A stretch of DNA of 64,000 bases from Algoriphagus iocasae (GCF_014206875.1 NZ_JACIJO010000002.1:1478006-1542005), one strand, 5' to 3'. Numbered from the stretch's first letter, positions 17,753 through 26,453 are shown. Made by a program: numbers and translations. The notes: a model not told the origin generated them from the sequence alone.

Positions 17753-18665
17753 AGTAATCAAATCAACTGGCAGCTGGTATGTCGTGAAAACTGAGTCGGA
17801 ATTTTTATCGGCCAGGTTAAAAGGGAAATTCAAGCAGCAAGATCTGAAGTTGACTAATCCCATCGCTGTGGGCGATTGGGTGACATTGGATAAGGAAGAA
17901 AACCAAGAGACAGCAGTAATCACGGATATCCACCCTAGGGAAAATTATGTGATTCGAAAATCTACCAGAAAGCAGCACTTTTCTCACATTATCGCCAGTA
18001 ATCTGGATCAGGCAATTTTAGTCATTACCATGAAAAACCCAAGAACATCTCTGGGATTCATTGATAGATTTTTGGTGAGCACAGAGAGCTTTAGACTCCC
18101 TGCGATTTTGGTGGTTAACAAAGTTGATCTGATGGAAGGTGAAGATGCGGAAGACTGGTTGCTAGATATTCATGAGATTTATGAACCATTAGGATATCAA
18201 GTCGTGGAGGTCTCTGCGTTGAATGATAAGGATCTACTTGAAAAGTTTAAGCCCTTACTTAAAAATAAATCTACTTTGATCGCAGGACATTCCGGCGTAG
18301 GCAAATCAACTTTGTTAAACAGGCTTGTTCCTAATGCTTCCCAAAGCACAAAAGAAATTTCAAATTTTAGTGCCAAAGGGGTTCATACAACCACTTTTGC
18401 AGAGCTTTTTCCATTTGAGGGAGGCGGAGATTTGATAGATACTCCTGGGATTAAGGAGTTTGGGATTTTGGATGTGGAAGACCATGAGCTTTCCCATTAC
18501 TTTCCGGAAATGCGAAAATATCTAGGCGAATGCAAGTATAACAATTGTCAACACATCAATGAGCCGGGATGTATCGTAAGAGAAAAGGTAGAAGAAGGAT
18601 ATATCCATCCTTACAGATACCAGAGTTATGTGAATATCCTGAACGAGGAGGATTCATATCGTTAA
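17742..18665 (+). CDS. rsgA: Ribosome small-subunit-dependent GTPase A
   Basis: A circularly permuted GTPase that acts late in 30S ribosome assembly. An N-terminal OB-fold is followed by the permuted G motifs: NKVD (126-129, G4), GHSGVGKS (182-189, G1) and DTPG (233-236, G3). A C-terminal zinc knuckle is formed by Cys264, Cys269, His271 and Cys277. Length is 307 residues. It is co-translated with waaA through an 11-nt overlap. Confidence 0.95.
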   Translation: MEGRVIKSTGSWYVVKTESEFLSARLKGKFKQQDLKLTNPIAVGDWVTLDKEENQETAVITDIHPRENYVIRKSTRKQHFSHIIASNLDQAILVITMKNPRTSLGFIDRFLVSTESFRLPAILVVNKVDLMEGEDAEDWLLDIHEIYEPLGYQVVEVSALNDKDLLEKFKPLLKNKSTLIAGHSGVGKSTLLNRLVPNASQSTKEISNFSAKGVHTTTFAELFPFEGGGDLIDTPGIKEFGILDVEDHELSHYFPEMRKYLGECKYNNCQHINEPGCIVREKVEEGYIHPYRYQSYVNILNEEDSYR

Positions 18666-18676
18666 AGTAAATGATT

Positions 18677-18706
18677 TTGAAACCTTATAGAATTGGCCTA
18701 ATTTTC
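18677..18706 (+). promoter_or_regulatory. Possible promoter of the phosphoribosyltransferase-panB pair
   Basis: TTG (18677-18679), 19 nt, then TAATTTTC (18699-18706), one mismatch from the -7 consensus. It ends 18 nt before the start codon at 18725, in the 59-nt gap after rsgA. Confidence 0.4.
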
Positions 18707-18724
18707 ATTTTTCAATAAAGACAC

Positions 18725-19216
18725 ATGAGCGAAGTACTCAATCATAAACAGATCAAGAAAAAAATCACCCGAATGGCGTTTGAGATTTATGAAAGAAATC
18801 TTAATTCTGCCGGAGTGGTTATAGCAGGAATCACAGGAATGGGAAAAGTCTTGGCTGATCTATTGGTTCAGGAGCTGAAATCTATTTCCCCACTTCAAAT
18901 AGAGGAAATTGAGATTATTCTGGATAAGACCAAACTACATTCAGAGGAAATAGAGCTTTCTGAAGAAATAGAGCTTTCAGGAAAAACCTTGATTTTGGTC
19001 GACGATGTTCTGAATACAGGCAAAACCTTGGCATATGCCATGAAGCCATTTCTTGATAAAGAATTATATAAAATGGAAATCGCTGTGCTAGTCAACAGAA
19101 GTCATGGTCAGTTTCCTTTAAAACCCGATTATACCGGATATGAACTCTCTACTACTTTGAATGAACACATTCAGGTAGATTTCTCAGGAAGTGAATATTC
19201 TGTTCATTTAAGATAA
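18725..19216 (+). CDS. Phosphoribosyltransferase-domain protein
   Basis: A type I PRTase fold of 163 residues. The PRPP loop LILVDDVLNTGKTL is at about 89-102, and the earlier GITGMG segment contacts pyrophosphate. It resembles the PyrR/hypoxanthine PRTase group, but I cannot name the base or say whether it is a regulator. Residues 74-85 are a direct duplication (EEIELS twice) in the flexible hood region. It ends 3 nt before panB, so the two are probably co-transcribed; no link to pantothenate synthesis is evident. Confidence 0.75.
   Translation: MSEVLNHKQIKKKITRMAFEIYERNLNSAGVVIAGITGMGKVLADLLVQELKSISPLQIEEIEIILDKTKLHSEEIELSEEIELSGKTLILVDDVLNTGKTLAYAMKPFLDKELYKMEIAVLVNRSHGQFPLKPDYTGYELSTTLNEHIQVDFSGSEYSVHLR
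18944..18979 (+). repeat. 18-bp tandem duplication inside the phosphoribosyltransferase gene
   Basis: Two adjacent in-frame 18-bp copies (18944-18961 and 18962-18979) differ at two positions (GAG/GAA in the first codon, TCT/TCA in the last). Both encode EEIELS. This looks like a recent slippage or duplication event. Confidence 0.85.
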
Positions 19217-19219
19217 ATC

Positions 19220-20041
19220 ATGTCCGTTCATTCTTCAGCATCAGTTAAAAGGATCACCACGCACATCCTTCAGGAAATGAAAAATCGTGGGGAAAAAATC
19301 TCCATGCTCACCGCCTATGATTTTTCGATGGCAAAAATCGTCGATGACGCAGGGATAGATATCATTTTGGTCGGTGATTCCGCATCAAATGTAATGGCAG
19401 GTCATGAAACAACTTTGCCAATAACGCTAGATCAGATGATCTATCATGCATCTTCTGTTGTCAGAGCAGTAAATAGAGCCTTTGTAGTGGTGGATATTCC
19501 ATTTGGGTCCTACCAAGGAAATAGCACAGAAGCGCTGCGCTCGGCTATTCGAATCATGAAAGAATCTGGTGCTCATGCCATCAAAGTGGAAGGTGGAGCA
19601 GAAATTAAAGAGTCTGTAGTGAGAATTTTAAGTGCTGGAGTTCCTGTGATGGGACATTTAGGTTTGACGCCTCAGTCTATTTATAAATTCGGGACATATA
19701 GCGTCAGAGCAAAAGAAGAATCGGAAGCACAGAAACTGTTAGAAGATGCTAAAATTCTGGAGGAATGTGGCTGTTTTGCGATTGTGCTTGAGAAAATTCC
19801 AGCCAAACTCGCTAAAAAAGTAGCAGAAACAGTATCTATTCCTGTCATTGGTATTGGTGCTGGTGGAGATGTCGACGGACAAGTATTGGTAGTTCATGAT
19901 TTGCTTGGGATCACGCAAGAATTCAAGCCTAGATTTCTTAGACAGTATGCAGATCTACAATCTATCATGCTAGAGGCATTTGGTAACTATATTAAAGATG
20001 TCAAAAACCGTGACTTCCCTAATGAAAAAGAGAGTTATTAG
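19220..20041 (+). CDS. panB: 3-methyl-2-oxobutanoate hydroxymethyltransferase
   Basis: Makes ketopantoate from 2-oxoisovalerate and methylene-tetrahydrofolate, the first committed step to pantothenate and coenzyme A. The family core [17 protein letters not shown] and [17 protein letters not shown] (metal and substrate site) is in the first 70 residues, and [18 protein letters not shown] follows near 210-227. Length 273 is normal. panC and panD are not in the window. A long hairpin terminator follows. Confidence 0.95.
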   Translation: MSVHSSASVKRITTHILQEMKNRGEKISMLTAYDFSMAKIVDDAGIDIILVGDSASNVMAGHETTLPITLDQMIYHASSVVRAVNRAFVVVDIPFGSYQGNSTEALRSAIRIMKESGAHAIKVEGGAEIKESVVRILSAGVPVMGHLGLTPQSIYKFGTYSVRAKEESEAQKLLEDAKILEECGCFAIVLEKIPAKLAKKVAETVSIPVIGIGAGGDVDGQVLVVHDLLGITQEFKPRFLRQYADLQSIMLEAFGNYIKDVKNRDFPNEKESY

Positions 20042-20070
20042 GAGAGACTTAATATTAAATTGAAAGCACT

Positions 20071-20111
20071 AAAAAGCCCCCAATAAGTATTTGACTTTTT
20101 GGGGGCTTTTT
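20071..20111. terminator. Bidirectional intrinsic terminator (panB / GH57)
   Basis: A 13-bp stem (20071-20083 with 20099-20111) with a 15-nt loop, flanked by A and T runs, between convergent genes. Confidence 0.88.
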
Positions 20112-20147
20112 AATTATAGGCTTGCCTTCTTTCTTTCTTTTTGATTT

Positions 20148-21353
20148 TTAAACTGAAACCAGACTTGATTTTTCTTTTAGTCTGATCATGAAATCACTGA
20201 GCACATTCATATAGTTGATGAAAGCATCGTAAGGTGAATCGTAAGGACTGAAATAAGAATGAATATCACCATCTGAAAAGAACTTGGTACACATGTAATA
20301 GAAATGATCGGAGGTTTGTAAATATTTCCAATCTCTTTTTATTTCATCGTCATCAATCGTATTGACCAGTTTTTCTAAATCATATAATCTGTCGAAGGCT
20401 TCATCCTGAAGATCATTTCCTAACCAAGCGGTAAGATCTCGTTCTTCATCAGCCCATGAAATCGGAATCGGTACGTGGATTTTTCCTACAGGTGGTATTT
20501 TTGATATCACTTCTGATGGAGTGGAAAAACCGAAGTCAGTTTTGCTAAACACTGCATCTGGAAGACTTCTCATAAATTCAAAAATCCCAGTTTCAGCCCA
20601 TTGATGCTCTCCAAATGTTTCATAATCCATGAAGAGATTGAGAGTTTCTTCTTCCTTAGGAATGGCATTGATCCAGTTGACAAACTTGTCTGTAGTCAAT
20701 GGGAAGTCATCCCAGGCTTTATTGCCAAATCTAAATGCGATGTCATCACTTAGCCTAAAGTTTTTCAACAGGACTTTCAGTTTCGGCTCAATGCTATTGA
20801 CGTACACATAGTTAGGGCTTTTCCAGCCCAAAATATGCTTTGCTCCTTCAGTGAGCATGCCATCATATCCAAGTTCTGCCACCATCGCACCTATTTGATC
20901 AGAATAAATCAACTCAGTATTCCGGAATACTTTTGGAGTATATCCGTTGAAAAGTTCCTTGATTTTTGATTGGTGCTGATAAACCAGATTTTTGAATTCA
21001 TCCTTGCTTTTCAAAGATGCCAAGGAATGGGAAAATGTCTCATTCAAAAGCTCAACATGACCTGTAGCAACTAGCTTTTGGAAGCTTTCTAAAACATCCG
21101 GTGCATAAGCTTGCATCTGGTCCATGAAGGTGCCAGAAATAGAAAAGCTGACTTTAAATCCCCCATTGTATTTATGGATTAGGTCAAGCAACAATGCATT
21201 CATGGGTAAATAGCACTTTTGTGCAACTTTTCGCATAATGCTTCTATTGCTGAAATCATCCCAATAATGATGGTCTTCTCCAATATCAAAGAACCGATAG
21301 GGTTTTAGGCGGAAAGGCTGATGAACCTGAAAATAAAAGCAAATAGTTCTCAT
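20148..21353 (-). CDS. GH57 family glycoside hydrolase (alpha-amylase type)
   Basis: Acts on alpha-1,4-glucans such as glycogen or maltodextrin. GH57 landmarks are HQP (11-13), the nucleophile Glu147 in VFRNTELIYSD, and the acid Asp243 in FMDYETFGEHQ. No signal peptide is seen, so it is probably cytoplasmic. The 401-residue length fits the short amylase-type GH57 proteins; GH57 branching enzymes are usually longer. It is the last gene of a three-gene alpha-glucan operon and overlaps the preceding glycosyltransferase gene by 4 nt. Confidence 0.88.
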   Translation of the reverse strand: MRTICFYFQVHQPFRLKPYRFFDIGEDHHYWDDFSNRSIMRKVAQKCYLPMNALLLDLIHKYNGGFKVSFSISGTFMDQMQAYAPDVLESFQKLVATGHVELLNETFSHSLASLKSKDEFKNLVYQHQSKIKELFNGYTPKVFRNTELIYSDQIGAMVAELGYDGMLTEGAKHILGWKSPNYVYVNSIEPKLKVLLKNFRLSDDIAFRFGNKAWDDFPLTTDKFVNWINAIPKEEETLNLFMDYETFGEHQWAETGIFEFMRSLPDAVFSKTDFGFSTPSEVISKIPPVGKIHVPIPISWADEERDLTAWLGNDLQDEAFDRLYDLEKLVNTIDDDEIKRDWKYLQTSDHFYYMCTKFFSDGDIHSYFSPYDSPYDAFINYMNVLSDFMIRLKEKSSLVSV

Positions 21354-22639
21354 GATTTTTGGGATAAAGTTTTTTCATATACTGTGACAAGCTTAGCCGC
21401 TACATGTTCCCACTTCAATTTCTTTAACTCCTCACTTCCCAGTTCTTTAAACATTCGGGAAATGCCGTTATAGTGTAAAAGTGCAAAAATCGCATCTGCC
21501 ATTGCATCAATGTCCCAGAAGTCGATTTTGATCGCGTTGGTCAATACTTCAGCAACACCTGATTGCTTGGAAATAATTACTGGAGTGTTATGTCTTACAG
21601 CCTCCAAAGGAGAAATTCCGAATGGTTCGGAAACGGAAGGCATCACATATACATCTGAGATCGCATACATATGATCCACATCTTTTCCTTTTAGGAAACC
21701 GGTGAAATTAAACTTGGTAGCGATTCTTAATTCTGCTACCCGGTCTATCATTCTGTTTAATAAATCGCCTGATCCTGCCATGACAAAGCGGACATTTGGA
21801 TCTCTGTCAATCACTTTCTTTGCTGCTTCAACAAAGTATTCTGGACCTTTTTGGAAGGTGATTCTACCTAAAAATGTGACGATCTTTTCAGGTACTTTTT
21901 TCTGGAAATTTGATTGAATAATACTTGCGTCCAAAACCGCATTATGCAAAACGGATACTTTGTTTGCTGGGACGCCATATTTTTTGATAATGGTGTTTCT
22001 GGTCAATTGGCTAACGGCCACGACATGATCTGCGGCATGCATACCAGCTCGTTCGATGTCATAAACTACCTGATTGACCGTTTCTCCTGATCGGTCAAAT
22101 TCTGTGGCATGGACGTGTGCGACTAGGGGTTTCCCACTGATCTCTTTTGCCGCGATACCTGCAGGAAATGAAAGCCAGTCATGAGCGTGAATGATTTCGA
22201 AATCACTTCGATCTCTGGCTATTTGAGCTCCTGTCAATGCGTATCTCGAAACTTCCTCCATCAGGTTTTTTCCATACTTTCCACTAAATTCATATTTAGT
22301 GGAGAAAATACTTTCGTCTACATCTGTTCTGTCGTGGATGGCATAATCTGTGAATTTCTTGTACTCTTCCGGTCCTAAGTAAGGAACCAAAAAGCTGCTT
22401 ACTTCCAGATAAGTGAGATTTTTCCAGATTGATTTAAATTTCTTTTCCCTGTAGTCAATTGAAACATCACTTGCGTTGACAAAATCTGCCATCGGCTCTT
22501 CATCTCCCCAAAGTTTTGGGACTACAAAAATGATATCTTGATTGTGGTGGGTCAGTCCTTTGACCAAACCATAACAAGCTGTTCCAAGTCCTCCAGAAAT
22601 ATGTGGTGGAAATTCCCACCCAAACATTAATACCCTCAT
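21350..22639 (-). CDS. GT4/GT5-type glycosyltransferase, probable glycogen synthase
   Basis: A GT-B retaining glycosyltransferase of 429 residues. The N-terminal MFGWEFPPHISGGLGT is the glycogen/starch-synthase-like donor loop. Mid-protein HAHDWLSFPAG is typical, and the C-terminal EPFGISPLE carries the EX7E pair (Glu338, Glu346). It sits between the debranching enzyme (10 nt upstream) and GH57 (4-nt overlap), so polymer synthesis, trimming and hydrolysis are in one transcript. No ADP-glucose pyrophosphorylase is nearby, so the sugar donor is unknown. Confidence 0.85.
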   Translation of the reverse strand: MRVLMFGWEFPPHISGGLGTACYGLVKGLTHHNQDIIFVVPKLWGDEEPMADFVNASDVSIDYREKKFKSIWKNLTYLEVSSFLVPYLGPEEYKKFTDYAIHDRTDVDESIFSTKYEFSGKYGKNLMEEVSRYALTGAQIARDRSDFEIIHAHDWLSFPAGIAAKEISGKPLVAHVHATEFDRSGETVNQVVYDIERAGMHAADHVVAVSQLTRNTIIKKYGVPANKVSVLHNAVLDASIIQSNFQKKVPEKIVTFLGRITFQKGPEYFVEAAKKVIDRDPNVRFVMAGSGDLLNRMIDRVAELRIATKFNFTGFLKGKDVDHMYAISDVYVMPSVSEPFGISPLEAVRHNTPVIISKQSGVAEVLTNAIKIDFWDIDAMADAIFALLHYNGISRMFKELGSEELKKLKWEHVAAKLVTVYEKTLSQKS

Positions 22640-22649
22640 AAAAAGCTAA

Positions 22650-24566
22650 TTATATCTTCTTGACCAAATCCATCATTCGTAATAATTCTGCAACGCTCCA
22701 AGCCTGGGAAATGGCTCCTTTTGGCCTATGTGGTGGGTCGCCATCATACAATTCCGCGACTGTTCCAACACCATATTGTGTCATTACCCCATCAAACCCT
22801 TTAATTATTTTATTAATAAAATTTAAAGATGATTTACCATGGAGTTTAATATATCCTTCTACAAAATGTCCTAATGGCCAAGTCCAAACAGTTCCATTGT
22901 GGTACGCTTGATCTCTGCTTATTTGATCTCCGAAATAATATCCTTTGTAGGCGTAATCATCAGGAGATAAAGATCTCAAGCCTCTCGTTGTTAAAAGTTT
23001 AGATTTTACGATCTCCAAAACCTGATCTTTTTGGTTTTCATTGAGCATCGTATAAGGCAAAGAAGTAGCGAAAACCATGTTAGGTCGTACTGCCCAGTCT
23101 TTTTCAGTACCATTGACCACATCGGCTAAGTATCCAAACTCTTCTGACCAAAATTCTTCTAAAAATGACTCTTTCGTTTTTTCTGAAAGAGCCTTTATTT
23201 TTTCATCTCCTGTCAATTCCGCATAAAAACATAGCGCATTGTACCAGAGGGCTTGTATTTCTACTGGACAACCGGTTCTAGGGGTAACTGGCCCTTCTGG
23301 TGTCACTGCATCCATCCAAGTCAAAGCTTTGCCTTCCTCGCCACCATAAACCAGTCCATTCTCCTGAACTTTGATATTGAAATCAGTCCCTTGGATATAT
23401 CCATCAATAATTCCCTGCATTTTATTGAGGAAATTCTTTTTGATGGTTTTAATGTCCTGGGTATAGATCACATATTGTTGTAAAGACCAGAAGTACCAAA
23501 GTGGAGCATCTATAGAGTTCATATTGGTAATGACACCACTTCCTACATTCGGGAATAATGGCCCATGAAGGTCTTTTGACATCGTTTCCATGATGTCTAA
23601 AAATGTATCGAAATCTCCGGATGGAAGTGTCAATCCAGGGGCTGCCACGAAAGTGTCTCTTCCCCACCAGCCAAACCAAGGATATCCAGCAATCACTCTG
23701 GTTTCTCCATCTCTTTTTCTGATGAATTGGCCTGCAGAGTTTTTAAGGCAGTTTTCAAAGTTGTTTCTAGGGATTCTTCTGGCGATTTCTTTTTCAAATG
23801 CTGCTTCTCTGGTTTTAGGGTCAGCTTCAGTAAGTCCAGCTGAAAGAATGACAGATTCTCCTTTTTTGATGTCAAATTCGAAATAGCCAGGAACATATAA
23901 ATCTTCCTGGTAGTCATAACCTCTTTCGCGCTCTTGAATGTATTCTACGTTGTAATACCAGTCTGGTGCCGGTACAAATTCTCCTTTCTTGGAAAGCTGT
24001 ATATAAAGTGGATCGTAGTTTTCATAAAGCTGAAATTTGACCCCGTTTGGAGCTTTCGTATACTTCTTATTGATAAAAGTATTTGCTTTCATCAAGTTAT
24101 GGTAAGGTCGAAATGCCAAGAAAGGGGATATACGGATTTTGGTAGGAGAGTGTGCTTCCAATAATGTATATCGGATCATGACACGATCTCTGTTTGTATC
24201 AAGGATCAGCTCTTTTTGCAATAAAACGCCTCCGACTCGATAAGTGAGTTTTGGAATCGGTTCTGAGTCAAAATCCTCCAAATATTTGTGTCCTCTTGGA
24301 GAATAATTTCCTGGGAATTTGCTGATTCCCAAATTAAAACTCGCTCCATGCTGAATTACCGTTTCATGCACAGTAGATAACATGACATGGCTTTGGGTGT
24401 CGATTTGCGGCTGAGGTACCACGAGAAGGCCATGGTACTTTCTAGTGTTACACCCAATAATAGTAGTGCTGGTATAAGTGCCAGACCTATTGGTTCGGAT
24501 TATTTCCCGATCCAGTGAATAATTCAAATTAATCAGCTGGGTTTTATCAAAATGGATGTAACTCAT
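22650..24566 (-). CDS. Amylo-alpha-1,6-glucosidase (glycogen debranching enzyme, GH133 type)
   Basis: Removes alpha-1,6 branches of glycogen. The 638 residues contain an N-terminal beta domain (GCNTRKYHGLLVVP near 38-51) and a C-terminal (alpha/alpha)6 barrel beginning with GYPWFGWWGRDTFVAAPGL (about 294-312). HNGTVWTWPLGHFVEGY lies near the end. No export signal is present. It is the first gene of the alpha-glucan operon, followed by the glycosyltransferase after 10 nt. I found no TAnnTTTG box in the 70 nt before it. Confidence 0.9.
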   Translation of the reverse strand: MSYIHFDKTQLINLNYSLDREIIRTNRSGTYTSTTIIGCNTRKYHGLLVVPQPQIDTQSHVMLSTVHETVIQHGASFNLGISKFPGNYSPRGHKYLEDFDSEPIPKLTYRVGGVLLQKELILDTNRDRVMIRYTLLEAHSPTKIRISPFLAFRPYHNLMKANTFINKKYTKAPNGVKFQLYENYDPLYIQLSKKGEFVPAPDWYYNVEYIQERERGYDYQEDLYVPGYFEFDIKKGESVILSAGLTEADPKTREAAFEKEIARRIPRNNFENCLKNSAGQFIRKRDGETRVIAGYPWFGWWGRDTFVAAPGLTLPSGDFDTFLDIMETMSKDLHGPLFPNVGSGVITNMNSIDAPLWYFWSLQQYVIYTQDIKTIKKNFLNKMQGIIDGYIQGTDFNIKVQENGLVYGGEEGKALTWMDAVTPEGPVTPRTGCPVEIQALWYNALCFYAELTGDEKIKALSEKTKESFLEEFWSEEFGYLADVVNGTEKDWAVRPNMVFATSLPYTMLNENQKDQVLEIVKSKLLTTRGLRSLSPDDYAYKGYYFGDQISRDQAYHNGTVWTWPLGHFVEGYIKLHGKSSLNFINKIIKGFDGVMTQYGVGTVAELYDGDPPHRPKGAISQAWSVAELLRMMDLVKKI

Positions 24567-24882
24567 AAATAAATCATTGAATGGATTTAAAAATAGAGCT
24601 TTGCATCCATAAGAAAAATATTATGGAAAAAAATTAAGGTTATGTTTCCATAACCTTTTGTTTTTTTTAAAATAATCAGGAATGAGTCCATTCTTTTTGG
24701 AATTCATCGAAATTTTTTAGCGATTCCTCAAATTTTGAAATGTAGTTTCTAGTCATCTTTACATTGATGCGCTTCACTACCGGGAATTTCGGATTAGATT
24801 GGAACAAAGTAAACATCGCAAATTGGTTTAGTTTGAGCTTTGCTGGACAAATGCTGTGCCAGTTAGAGCCTCTATAAACAAG
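24567..24882. other. Gene-poor spacer between the debranching enzyme gene and tRNA-His
   Basis: About 316 nt without a convincing gene. It holds a bidirectional hairpin terminator (24636-24657). On the minus strand a 46-codon open frame from ATG 24816 to a stop at 24676 ends shortly before that hairpin. Its product (starting MFTLFQSNPKFPVV) resembles nothing I recognise. The same frame is open through the tRNA, but that part is an artefact. I found no TAnnTTTG box for it. Confidence 0.5.
24636..24657. terminator. Bidirectional intrinsic terminator-like hairpin
   Basis: A 9-bp stem (24636-24644 with 24649-24657) with a TTTC loop. It is followed by a T-rich run on the plus strand and, on the minus strand, by AATTTTTTT. 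No obvious gene ends here except the small minus-strand frame described for the spacer. Confidence 0.7.
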
Positions 24883-24907
24883 AAAACCCCTCGTTATGAG
24901 GGGTTTT
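24883..24907 (-). terminator. Intrinsic terminator of tRNA-His
   Basis: A 10-bp perfect stem (24883-24892 with 24898-24907) with a 5-nt loop, directly abutting the tRNA 3' end on the minus strand. The strong stem is followed only by TCTTG, so the U tract is short. Confidence 0.75.
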
Positions 24908-24985
24908 TGGGGTGAAAGACCGGGTTCGAACCGGCGACCTCTGGTGCCACAAACCAGCGCTCTAACCAGCTGAGCTACAATCACC
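24908..24985 (-). tRNA. tRNA-His (GTG anticodon), CCA encoded
   Basis: Read on the minus strand, the cloverleaf has the extra 5' G (G-1) opposite discriminator C73 that marks tRNA-His. The D stem is perfect (GCTC/GAGC), as is the anticodon stem CTGGT/ACCAG, whose loop TTGTGGC gives anticodon GTG. The T arm has TTCGAAC. U8, A14, GG18-19, U33 and the T-loop invariants are all present. CCA follows C73 in the DNA (24910-24908). The acceptor stem is imperfect: positions 5:68 and 6:67 are both U-U. A good promoter lies upstream and a hairpin terminator immediately downstream. Confidence 0.92.
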
Positions 24986-25022
24986 ATTTATCATTTGAAA
25001 GATTGATCTCCCAAACGGTCTG

Positions 25023-25053
25023 CAAAAGTAATTATTAAGGTGTTCCAGTGCAA
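25023..25053 (-). promoter_or_regulatory. Bacteroidota-type promoter for tRNA-His
   Basis: The minus strand has TTG (25051-25053), exactly 20 nt, then TACTTTTG (25023-25030), a full consensus match. Transcription would start near 25015, about 30 nt before the mature tRNA. Confidence 0.75.
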
Positions 25054-25061
25054 GGTCAGGC

Positions 25062-26405
25062 TTAATAATTTCTTAAAAAACTTATTCTTTCTCCTTTTTT
25101 CTCTTCACTGAATTTTCCGTCTTCGTACGCTAAATGTCCAGAAACGATCGTATGAGTAACTTTTGACTGGAATGTATGACCTTCAAATGGCGACCAACCG
25201 CATTTTGACAGAATATTGTTTTTTTCTACTGTCCAAGGAGAATTCAAATCTACCAAGACCAAATCGGCAAAATAACCTTCTCGGATATATCCTCTTTCTT
25301 CGATTTCAAATAGAATGGCCACGTTATGACACATTTTCTGAACGATCATTTCCAGACTGATTTTTCCCTTGTGATAGAAGTCCAGCATTGCTACCAAGCT
25401 GTGTTGATTTAATGGTCCTCCAGATGGAGCTTTGGTATATACCTGAGATTTTTCCTCCAGTGTATGTGGGGCATGATCTGTCGCAATGACATCAATTCTG
25501 CCATCCAATACTGCTTTGAAAATCTCATCTCTGTCATGAGCAGTTTTAACCGCAGGATTCCATTTGATCAGATTACCTTTTTCCTCATAATCTTCTTCTG
25601 AGAACCACATGTGGTGGATACACGCTTCAGCTGTAATTCTTTTGTCTTTTAGCGGTATTGAGTTGTCAAATAGTTCTAGCTCCTTGGCTGTGCTGATATG
25701 AAGGATGTGAAGTTTAGTCCCATACTTCTTGGCCATGGCTACTGCTCTGCTTGAGGCATCATAGCAAGCTTCCTCTGATCTGATCTTCGGATGGAATTTT
25801 ACAGGGATGTCATCCCCGTAGATTTCTTTGAAGGAATTCAAATTAGCCTTGATGATATTATCATTCTCGCTATGAATCGCAATCAGCATTTTGCACTCCT
25901 CGAAAATCTTTTCCAGAACAACTGGATTGTCAACAAGCATATTTCCAGTGGATGAACCTTGAAAAACTTTTACTCCACAGACATTTTTAGAATCCACTTT
26001 GAGAATTTCCTCCAGATTGTCATTGGTTGCACCAAAGAAGAAGGAATAATTAGCCAAAGAAACTTCAGAAGCTCTGGAATATTTTTGTTCTAAAAGATCA
26101 ATGGTAGTCGCCTGAGGAACGGTATTAGGCATTTCCATGAAAGTAGTAGTGCCACCGGCAACACCAGCTTTGGCCTCCGTGTAGATTTCAGCTTTGTGTG
26201 TCAGTCCTGGCTCTCTGAAGTGAACCTGATCATCAATAAGTCCTGGTAGTAGGTATTTTCCCGTGGCATCAATGGTGATGTCGGCAGTCTCTGAACTTAA
26301 GTCTGAGCCTATTTTTGCGATTCTTCCTTCTTTAACCAGAATATCTCCAAGACTTATCCGGCCTTCATTGACTATATTTGCGCTGGTGATCAGTATACTT
26401 TTCAT
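25062..26405 (-). CDS. pyrC: Dihydroorotase (class I type, QxH variant)
   Basis: Cyclises carbamoyl aspartate to dihydroorotate in pyrimidine synthesis; amidohydrolase fold of 447 residues. The first metal motif reads DDQVHFREPG, so the usual HxH is QxH (Gln60, His62). The other ligand regions are present: GVKVFQGSS (carboxylated lysine), AIHSEN, LHILHIS and ATDHAPH. This variant is, as far as I recall, common in Bacteroidota dihydroorotases, so the gene is probably functional. I chose ATG 26405; an in-frame ATG at 26429 adds eight residues. It is divergent from the RNA helicase gene. Confidence 0.88.
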   Translation of the reverse strand: MKSILITSANIVNEGRISLGDILVKEGRIAKIGSDLSSETADITIDATGKYLLPGLIDDQVHFREPGLTHKAEIYTEAKAGVAGGTTTFMEMPNTVPQATTIDLLEQKYSRASEVSLANYSFFFGATNDNLEEILKVDSKNVCGVKVFQGSSTGNMLVDNPVVLEKIFEECKMLIAIHSENDNIIKANLNSFKEIYGDDIPVKFHPKIRSEEACYDASSRAVAMAKKYGTKLHILHISTAKELELFDNSIPLKDKRITAEACIHHMWFSEEDYEEKGNLIKWNPAVKTAHDRDEIFKAVLDGRIDVIATDHAPHTLEEKSQVYTKAPSGGPLNQHSLVAMLDFYHKGKISLEMIVQKMCHNVAILFEIEERGYIREGYFADLVLVDLNSPWTVEKNNILSKCGWSPFEGHTFQSKVTHTIVSGHLAYEDGKFSEEKKGERISFLRNY

Positions 26406-26453
26406 CGATTCTTTCAGATTCATTTTCAAATTACACCCTAAAATTAACGAATC

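Noticed and set aside
24676..24987. A 103-codon open frame on the minus strand reading through the tRNA-His gene
   Set aside because: Its first third is the translated tRNA (VAQLVRALVCGTRG), a known artefact, and it crosses the tRNA terminator. Only the last 46 codons are discussed as a weak possibility.
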